52,346 nt of DNA, taken from Candidatus Yanofskybacteria bacterium CG10_big_fil_rev_8_21_14_0_10_46_23 (lineage in GTDB: Bacteria > Patescibacteriota > Minisyncoccia > 2-02-FULL-40-12 > IGHO2-12-FULL-4). Each line of letters starts with the position of its first letter. Positions within the stretch are counted from its first letter, which is position 1. Under the pieces are notes generated by a model. The model did not search any database, was not told the DNA's origin, and saw only the letters and a program-made list of their open reading frames with translations. The position numbers and the translations under genes were made by a program. The stretch spans positions 21,694 to 74,039 of the forward strand of contig PCXO01000012.1 in assembly GCA_002771135.1 (NCBI GenBank), read 5' to 3'. Positions 46,178-52,346 of the stretch are shown in pieces.

Positions 46178-46425
46178 TTCTGGATGAAGTGTCCGCCCCT
46201 ACTTTGATACACCGGAGCATCTTCTATGAAATGGACCCGTTGCCCGCAACTTATGGTTAAGACGGACTTTCGCTCAAGCGGGTGCCAATTTTTTTTCCGG
46301 CACTCTTTGCAGAGGTGAACTAAAAAGAATTCGCCGCTCCTCTTGGCCGGGATAAAAATTGACTGAATATTGTCGCATTTTAAACAAGCGTGGCAGAAAA
46401 TAGCCACGTTTTGATTTTTGGCCAT
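46162..46425 (-). CDS. Small zinc-ribbon-like protein
   Basis: FCHACLKCDN...LCKECRKK; AAGGAGATGGGAAATG start; 3' end overlaps the trmH-like gene convergently. Confidence 0.65.
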   Translation of the reverse strand: MAKNQNVAIFCHACLKCDNIQSIFIPAKRSGEFFLVHLCKECRKKNWHPLERKSVLTISCGQRVHFIEDAPVYQSRGGHFIQNQERI

Positions 46426-46453
46426 TTCCCATCTCCTTGTTAAGATTCTATTT

Positions 46454-47074
46454 ATGAGCCTACTAGATTCAAGCCTTGAGCGCAATTATCTGCGTAAATT
46501 TGGAAGTCTTATCGCCCTTGATGAAGCGGGTCGGGGCCCTTTGGCCGGACCGGTTGTGGCCTGCGCCGTTTTGGTTACGCCGGAGTTTTTAAAGCATAGA
46601 GTGGCGCGGGTGAATGACTCTAAACTTCTATCCGAAAAACAGCGAGAGGAGATCTTTAGCAAACTATTAGCCCAGCCAAATTTTCAATTCGGCTTAGCGA
46701 AGGTTATGCCGAAAACGATTGATCGAATCAACATTCTTCAAGCCACGCATCAGGCCATGCGCCAAGCGATGAAAAAGGTAAAGATAACCCCCCATCTGGT
46801 TTTGGTTGATGGGAATCAAAAAATTTCTAAAATAAAGTTCCCCCAAAAGACGATTATCAATGGTGACGCCCGAGTCTATTCCATCGCCTGTGCTTCGATT
46901 ATCGCTAAAGTAACTCGTGATCGGATAATGTTACGTTATGCCCGCCGTTTTCCCGAATATGGTTTTGAAAGTCACAAGGGTTACGGCACGCCAGGCCATC
47001 TTATCCAGTTAATTAAGTATGGCCCCTCCGCCATCCACCGTTTATCTTTTGCTCCGGTGGCCCAGTTACGATAA
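46454..47074 (+). CDS. rnhB: Ribonuclease HII
   Basis: IALDEAGRGPLAGPVVACAVL; DSKLLSEKQRE; SIIAKVTRDR. Confidence 0.95.
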   Translation: MSLLDSSLERNYLRKFGSLIALDEAGRGPLAGPVVACAVLVTPEFLKHRVARVNDSKLLSEKQREEIFSKLLAQPNFQFGLAKVMPKTIDRINILQATHQAMRQAMKKVKITPHLVLVDGNQKISKIKFPQKTIINGDARVYSIACASIIAKVTRDRIMLRYARRFPEYGFESHKGYGTPGHLIQLIKYGPSAIHRLSFAPVAQLR

Positions 47075-47085
47075 AATAAGAAGAT

Positions 47086-48096
47086 ATGGCACGAGCAAAA
47101 GTGGCAATCAACGGTTTTGGTCGAATCGGGCGAACCTTCTTTCGCCAAGCCTTTGGGGGGACTGGCTTTGAAGTGGTGGCGGTTAACGATTTAGGCAGTC
47201 TGGAGAATCTCGCCTATCTTTTAAAATACGACTCGGTCTATCGAGAATTTAACCAACCGGTTGAGGCCAAGGGGGATAAATTAATTGTCGGGAAAAAGAA
47301 AATCACTTTTCTGCAGGAAAAAGACCCCGCCAATCTGCCCTGGAAAGATTTGGGCATTGATATTGTCGTGGAGGCCACCGGGGTTTTTCGGACTATAGAA
47401 TCGGCCACGGCTCATTTACAAGCGGGGGCTAAAAGAGTGGTGATTACGGCCCCGGCCAAAGATGATATCATGCCGACCATTACACCCAATGTCGCTGAGG
47501 GTAATTTGAGCCATGGCCAGATAACCTCTAATGCTTCTTGCACTACTAACGCGGTTAACCCGGTTATCGCCATCATGAGTGTTAAGCCGGGGATTGAGGC
47601 CGCGGTTTTAAACACGGTCCATGGCTATACCTCGACCCAAAGTATTGTCGATGGTCCCAACAAAAGTGACTTTCGAAAAGGTCGAGCCGGGGCCGTCAAC
47701 ATCATTCCAACGACCACCGGATCGGCCATTGCCACCACCCGGTCTCTTCCTCACTTGGAGGGAAAGTTCGATGGAATCGCTCTACGCGTCCCACTTATAA
47801 CTGGTTCGCTCATCGACTTAACTTTTATTGCTAGTCGGAAAACCTCGGTCGAGGAAATAAATCAAATTTTTCAAGAGGCGGATCAATCGGGCGATTGGAC
47901 CGGAATCCTCACCACCACGACCGACCCTATCGTCTCTTCCGATATTATTGGCAACCCGCACGGTTCCATTGTTGATCTGGGTTTGACCCGAGTTATCAAT
48001 GGCAACTTAGTTAAAATTCTGGCTTGGTATGACAACGAGTGGGGCTACTGCGCGATGTTAAAAAGACACGTTGAGAGCGTGGCTGATCTACTCTAA
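47086..48096 (+). CDS. gap: Glyceraldehyde-3-phosphate dehydrogenase
   Basis: KVAINGFGRIGRTFFRQAF; SNASCTTNAVNPV. Confidence 0.97.
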   Translation: MARAKVAINGFGRIGRTFFRQAFGGTGFEVVAVNDLGSLENLAYLLKYDSVYREFNQPVEAKGDKLIVGKKKITFLQEKDPANLPWKDLGIDIVVEATGVFRTIESATAHLQAGAKRVVITAPAKDDIMPTITPNVAEGNLSHGQITSNASCTTNAVNPVIAIMSVKPGIEAAVLNTVHGYTSTQSIVDGPNKSDFRKGRAGAVNIIPTTTGSAIATTRSLPHLEGKFDGIALRVPLITGSLIDLTFIASRKTSVEEINQIFQEADQSGDWTGILTTTTDPIVSSDIIGNPHGSIVDLGLTRVINGNLVKILAWYDNEWGYCAMLKRHVESVADLL

Positions 48097-48959
48097 TGTC
48101 TGATCACATTCACGACGATAAGATAAAAGAGCTAGAGATTAAAGCGAATCAGATTCGACAGTCTTTAATTGAATCGCTAGTTTCGGCTGGCAGTGGTCAC
48201 ACCGCCGGCCCTTTGGGCATGGCCGATATCTTTACGGCCTTTTATTTTCATATTTTACATCACGACCCCAAGCGACCGGATTGGGATGAGCGGGACCGCC
48301 TGATTCTCTCCAACGGTCACATCGTGCCAATTCGCTATGCGACGATGGCTCATGCCGGTTATTTTCCCATCGAAGAACTAAAAACTCTCCGAAAATTTGG
48401 CTCGCGTCTTCAGGGCCACCCCGAGCGAGAACGGATGCCTGCTCTGGAAACTACCTCCGGCCCACTCGGTTCCGGTTTAAGCCAGGCCGCGGGCATTGCC
48501 TATGGCGCGCGAATAGATAAAAAAGCTTTTCGAACTTATTGTTTCATGTCTGATGGTGAACACGACGCGGGTAATCTTTGGGAGGCCGCTATGTTTGCCG
48601 GAAAATATAAATTGAGCAACCTGACGGGGATTGTTGATCGAAACAATATTCAAATTGACGGGATGACCGAAGACATTATGCCCTTGGAACCGCTTCGAGA
48701 AAAATACGAAGCTTTCGGCTGGCATGTTATGGATATTGACGGTCACAATATGGAGGCGATCGTTGACGCCGTCCAAGAGGCCAAAGCCATTTTTGAAAAA
48801 CCAACTTTAATCCTCGCCCACACTATCCCGGGGAAGGGAATTGAAAAAATTGAATTTGATTTTTCTTGGCACGGCAAACCTCCGAAACCGGAGGAGGGCG
48901 AACAATTTTTAAACGAGCTCCGCACTCTCGGCGGACAAATTCAATCGGAGCATGAATAA
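48096..48959 (+). CDS. Transketolase, N-terminal subunit
   Basis: SGHTAGPLGMADIFTAFYFHIL; SDGEHDAGNLWEAAMFA. Confidence 0.94.
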   Translation: MSDHIHDDKIKELEIKANQIRQSLIESLVSAGSGHTAGPLGMADIFTAFYFHILHHDPKRPDWDERDRLILSNGHIVPIRYATMAHAGYFPIEELKTLRKFGSRLQGHPERERMPALETTSGPLGSGLSQAAGIAYGARIDKKAFRTYCFMSDGEHDAGNLWEAAMFAGKYKLSNLTGIVDRNNIQIDGMTEDIMPLEPLREKYEAFGWHVMDIDGHNMEAIVDAVQEAKAIFEKPTLILAHTIPGKGIEKIEFDFSWHGKPPKPEEGEQFLNELRTLGGQIQSEHE

Positions 48960-49944
48960 AGCTAAACTCGTCGACAATTTAGCGGATAAAAACAATCTCG
49001 AATCTTTCCCAACTCGAGACGGTTTTGGCAAGGGGTTAGTCCAAGCCGGGGAGCAAGACGAGCGCGTGGTCGTTCTTTGCGCGGATCTAAGTGAGTCCAC
49101 TCGAACCCACTGGTTTAAAGAGAAATTTCCGGAGCGTTTTATCCAAATGGGGGTGGCCGAGCAAAATCTTGCCACCGTGGCCTCGGGTCTGGCGCAGTAT
49201 GGCAAAATTCCTTTTATCGCCTCCTACGCCGCCTTCTCGCCCGGGCGAAATAACGAACAAATTCGAACCACCATCGCTTTAAATAATGTCCCGGTTAAAA
49301 TCGTCGGGGCTCACGCCGGAATTTCCGTTGGGCCCGATGGCGCGACTCATCAACAACTCGAAGATATTGCCTTAATGCGGGCCATGCCCCGGATTGTTGT
49401 CGTTGTCCCCTGTGATATGGTCGAAGCTCGGAAGGCCACTCTAGCCATCGCGATCAACAACCAGCCTAGTTATATCCGGATTGGTCGCTCTAACACCCCC
49501 GTTTTTACCACGGATAAAACACCCTTTGAAATTGGCCGAGCAGAAATTTTCCGCCAGCCGGCGGTCACGGCCGATGTAGCCGTCATCGGTTGTGGCATCT
49601 TGCTCTATAATGCCCTAGTCGCCGCCGAAGAGTTGGCGCGGGAGGGGATTGAGGCGACGGTTGTTAATTCCCATACCGTCAAACCTCTAGATGGGAAAAC
49701 CATTTTGGCGGTGGCCAAAGACGCTAAAGCGATTGTCACCGTCGAGGAGCATCAAATCAGTGGCGGGCTGGGCTCAGCCGTGGCGGAGTTCTTGGCAAAA
49801 AACTACCCGGTCCCTCAAGAGTTTATCGGTGTTCAGGATCGTTTTGGCGAGTCGGGGGAGCCGGAAGAATTAATTGAAGCCTTCGGTCTGGGGGTTGAGG
49901 CAATTAAAACCGCCGTGAGAAAGGTTCTGAAACGCAAGAGTTAG
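48952..49944 (+). CDS. Transketolase, C-terminal subunit
   Basis: RFIQMGVAEQNLATVASGLA; GPDGATHQQLEDIALMRAMP. Confidence 0.94.
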   Translation: MNKAKLVDNLADKNNLESFPTRDGFGKGLVQAGEQDERVVVLCADLSESTRTHWFKEKFPERFIQMGVAEQNLATVASGLAQYGKIPFIASYAAFSPGRNNEQIRTTIALNNVPVKIVGAHAGISVGPDGATHQQLEDIALMRAMPRIVVVVPCDMVEARKATLAIAINNQPSYIRIGRSNTPVFTTDKTPFEIGRAEIFRQPAVTADVAVIGCGILLYNALVAAEELAREGIEATVVNSHTVKPLDGKTILAVAKDAKAIVTVEEHQISGGLGSAVAEFLAKNYPVPQEFIGVQDRFGESGEPEELIEAFGLGVEAIKTAVRKVLKRKS

Positions 49945-50053
49945 CATTTGACTTTAGATAGAATTTAATGTACTGTAGGAATGGTGCAAACGGCACTGTT
50001 TTCTTTTACATGACATTTTTTCCGTCCGCTTAGCGGATAAGGAGGAGCGAGAG

Positions 50054-51103
50054 ATGAGAAAATCTCTGAGTGTGCTCGTTCTGTTTTTGTTTTTTTCGGC
50101 GGCCATTCTGGTCGCCGAACCCCCCGTGGCCGACCTGCAGGGTCGTCTCGGCGTGACCTGCAGTGACTGGGTCGTCCCCGAGACGGAGAGTTTTGTTTTT
50201 TTTCAGCATTCAACCACGACGACCCGGTCGATTGTCTGGACATCCACTGGTCAAAAGGTCTTGAAGGATAAAAACTTCAAGCTGGTCAGCGGGGATCCGA
50301 ACCGGATCCGGGCCGACTACAACCCCCAAACGGGGGTGGTCAAGCTCACTCGGATTGAGGACTGGCCCGGCGTGGTGGATGTGTATTGGACCAGAGATGG
50401 CCGATACTATCCATGTCAAACGGACCCAGTTCGGGTGACTATTCCGGCGCCCCGTTTTTTTGGGGAGAATCTTGACCACCAGGTCATGTTCTTCTCCAGC
50501 AAGCGATTCATCCAGAATGGGGATAAGATCCAGATGGAGCTCGTCTCCCGAGCTTCTCTGGGCAATAAGCCCCGAAAGTTCTGGATCGCGCTGACCGGCC
50601 CTACCGGAGAGACGACCCGGGCGGAAGTCTGGGCCGACCCGCTTAACGGTGGCCGGCGCTTCGAAATCCTGCAATTTCGGTTCCAGGCGACGGACCTGCC
50701 TCCGGGCAAGTACGACGTCCTTCTGGAGACCGAGATCCAAGGGGAACGAGTCGGCTCGGTCGTGGAGCTCTTTTTTGAGAGTTTCAAGTACCGAGACGAT
50801 TTTGACGGTCCCCGTCTCGATTCGGGCCACTATGACCCGTGGACCGACTGTCTTATCTTCACCGGGCGCTTCCCCCGGGAAGATGGTAATCGGGAGGTCT
50901 TGATCCGGATCGGGCGGGAGGTTTTTACCTCCCCCATCTTCAACTCGGCTCCGGCCGGGTTCGATGATGGGGCCAGCTGGGTCCTGCTGATCCCGGCGCG
51001 CAAGTTAGCGCCGGGATCATACGACGTCGGGATCTTTTTCCCCGGGACGGGTTTGACCGTCTCGGCGGTCGAGGTCTTGAAAATCCAAAACCCCATCCCC
51101 TAA
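50054..51103 (+). CDS. Hypothetical secreted protein with two Ig-like repeats
   Basis: AAGGAGGAGCGAGAGATG; signal peptide; LPPGKYDVLLETE.. and LAPGSYDVGIFFPG..; terminator 3'. Confidence 0.7.
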   Translation: MRKSLSVLVLFLFFSAAILVAEPPVADLQGRLGVTCSDWVVPETESFVFFQHSTTTTRSIVWTSTGQKVLKDKNFKLVSGDPNRIRADYNPQTGVVKLTRIEDWPGVVDVYWTRDGRYYPCQTDPVRVTIPAPRFFGENLDHQVMFFSSKRFIQNGDKIQMELVSRASLGNKPRKFWIALTGPTGETTRAEVWADPLNGGRRFEILQFRFQATDLPPGKYDVLLETEIQGERVGSVVELFFESFKYRDDFDGPRLDSGHYDPWTDCLIFTGRFPREDGNREVLIRIGREVFTSPIFNSAPAGFDDGASWVLLIPARKLAPGSYDVGIFFPGTGLTVSAVEVLKIQNPIP

Positions 51104-51142
51104 GCGGGGGGGTCGGGATCGATGTTCTTTTTTGCGGATCAC

Positions 51143-51174
51143 AAAAGGGGCGCCCTCAAGGCGCCCCTTTTTTC
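51143..51174. terminator. Bidirectional terminator
   Basis: AAAAGGGGCGCCCTCAAGGCGCCCCTTTTTT. Confidence 0.85.
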
Positions 51175-51192
51175 GGACTTTTTAGCTAGCGG

Positions 51193-51765
51193 TTAGGCGA
51201 TAACTTTTTTTCGAGCTTTGCGCAGGGCTTTGATTTCTTGAATCATTTCGCCCAGTTTATGAAAGTCTTGACTGGCTTTGGAGTGGAGATTCGGATTTTC
51301 TATAATATTGCCGGGGGAGTAGGTGGCGAAAAGATTCATGTCCCCAAATCGAACTCGGCGCCCCCGAATATTCATCAACGGGAGTTTTACCCCTAATCCT
51401 TTGAGAGCGACCTCGCCCAACGCGATGATTAAATCGGGCTCAACAATTTTAATCTCTTGCTTTAAAAAGAAGGAGGACCGTTTAACTTCTTTGGCTTTGG
51501 GTTTTTCGGTCTTCGGTCGAAACTTGACCGCGGGCGTGATATAAAAATCGGTGGCTTTCAGCTTATGCTCTTTCAAAAGTCGGCGAAAAACTTTGCCATC
51601 TTCTCCGGCAAAAATTCGACCCTTCTCGAGGTCTTTTTTATCGGGGTTTCCCCCTAGAACCATCAGGCCCGTGGTGACCCGACCCTTTCCGGAGATGATT
51701 TTGCGACCCTTAAACTTATCGCGGATGTTCTTATTGAGTTCGGTTAGCTGTTGCAACTTAGCCAT
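51193..51765 (-). CDS. Uracil-DNA glycosylase superfamily protein
   Basis: TTGLMVLGGNPDKKDLEKGRIFAGEDGKVFRRLL; ITPAVKFRP; EPDLIIALGEVALKGL; ATYSPGN. Confidence 0.75.
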   Translation of the reverse strand: MAKLQQLTELNKNIRDKFKGRKIISGKGRVTTGLMVLGGNPDKKDLEKGRIFAGEDGKVFRRLLKEHKLKATDFYITPAVKFRPKTEKPKAKEVKRSSFFLKQEIKIVEPDLIIALGEVALKGLGVKLPLMNIRGRRVRFGDMNLFATYSPGNIIENPNLHSKASQDFHKLGEMIQEIKALRKARKKVIA

Positions 51766-51878
51766 AGAGTGTTAAAATCATAGCAAATTTAACCTTTTTT
51801 GTAAAGGTGGGTTAGATTTCCTTGAAAGCGACCCGATTTTTTTGTTAAAGTAGATGAGCCTTTTATAGGCAATATCTT

Positions 51879-52053
51879 GGGTGTGTACTATAGTCCGCCG
51901 AAGCTTTCTTGTCCGCCGAAATTTTAATGAAGGAGGAAGCGAAGGCGGGGCGAAGGTACTGAGTCTTCAAAATAAAATATTCGAGTGTGTACCAGTCCGC
52001 CGAAGCCTTAGCGAAGGCGGGGCGAAGGTACTGAGTCTTCAAAATAAAATATT
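51879..52053 (+). repeat. Two imperfect tandem units, each starting with a tRNA-Ile 5'-end-like sequence followed by a CCGCCGAAG...GAAGGCGG palindrome
   Basis: GGGTGTGTACTATAGTCCGCCGAAGC..., GAGTGTGTACCAGTCCGCCGAAGC..., both ending GAAGGCGGGGCGAAGGTACTGAGTCTTCAAAATAAAATATT. Confidence 0.9.
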
Positions 52054-52127
52054 GGGTGTGTAGCTCAGCTGGTTAGAGCACTTCACTGATAATGAAGAGG
52101 TCCCAGGTTCGAGTCCTGGCACACCCA
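52054..52127 (+). tRNA. tRNA-Ile (GAT), CCA not encoded
   Basis: GGGTGTGTAGCTCAGCTGGTTAGAGCACTTCACTGATAATGAAGAGGTCCCAGGTTCGAGTCCTGGCACACCCA. Confidence 0.96.
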
Positions 52128-52217
52128 CACAATTTTTACTCAAATTTCAATTTGATTGTAAAAATTAGTGCCCGACCGGATCCGCCTTGGGTGGAGGAGG
52201 CGGGCCGGCATCAAGAG

Positions 52218-52305
52218 ATGAGCTATTTTGTGTATGTCTTAAAGAATGAAAAGGATGGAAGAAGATATATTGATATTTCGACGGACAAAAAATTTACAAA
52301 TTTTT
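52218..52305 (+). pseudogene. GIY-YIG nuclease N-terminal fragment
   Basis: ATG..: MSYFVYVLKNEKDGRRYIDISTDKK, then runs into tRNA-Ala. Confidence 0.7.
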
Positions 52306-52346
52306 GGGCCCTTAGCTCAGCAGGCCAGAGCGCCTCGTTTGCACCG
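52306..52346 (+). tRNA. tRNA-Ala (TGC), 5' part, runs off the window
   Basis: GGGCCCTTAGCTCAGCAGGCCAGAGCGCCTCGTTTGCACCG. Confidence 0.88.

Noticed and set aside
48096-49944. Split transketolase as a novelty
   Set aside because: Two-subunit transketolases are well known in archaea and many bacteria.
50210-50830. Long antisense ORFs (50210-50830, 50416-50787, 40727-41140, 32961-33386)
   Set aside because: Antisense to better-supported genes; low-complexity composition typical of shadow frames.
51879-52053. CRISPR array
   Set aside because: Only two imperfect units of different length (104 and 71 nt), palindromic, no spacers, no cas genes.

Overview
The window looks like a Candidate Phyla Radiation (Patescibacteria)-type chromosomal segment using the standard code. 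It is dense in translation and housekeeping genes: infC-rpmI-rplT, tmRNA+smpB, argS, ileS, recO, glyS, rsmI, metG, tatD, leuS, folD, parAB, topA-dprA, pth, lepB, hisS, hinT, bS21-like, yqeY, trmH-like, rnhB, gap and a split transketolase. The most notable region is 41.3-52.3 kb. It holds a 16S rRNA gene whose 3' tail reads GGATCAC-TTACTTACTAC instead of GGATCACCTCC, so the canonical anti-Shine-Dalgarno (aSD) is absent. An ~860-nt intron with group II-like domain V/VI and a LAGLIDADG ORF interrupts the decoding-site strand of helix 44. The tRNA-Ile/tRNA-Ala pair that normally follows 16S lies ~8.2 kb downstream, next to palindromic tandem repeats that each begin with a copy of the tRNA-Ile 5' end, and next to a GIY-YIG nuclease fragment. 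Consistent with aSD loss, recognisable housekeeping genes mostly lack SD motifs, and several seem leaderless. Against this, at least 14 small or unknown genes, often in single-gene cassettes with their own hairpin terminators, carry strong AGGAGG-like SDs. This bimodality is the best candidate here for an undescribed system. Other observations: a LAGLIDADG ORF starting 4 nt after a tRNA-Leu 3' end, a duplicated leuS start forming a mini-ORF upstream of leuS, and a readable tmRNA tag (ANSNYNQGLAYA). All calls come from reading the sequence and supplied translations; no searches or folding programs were run.
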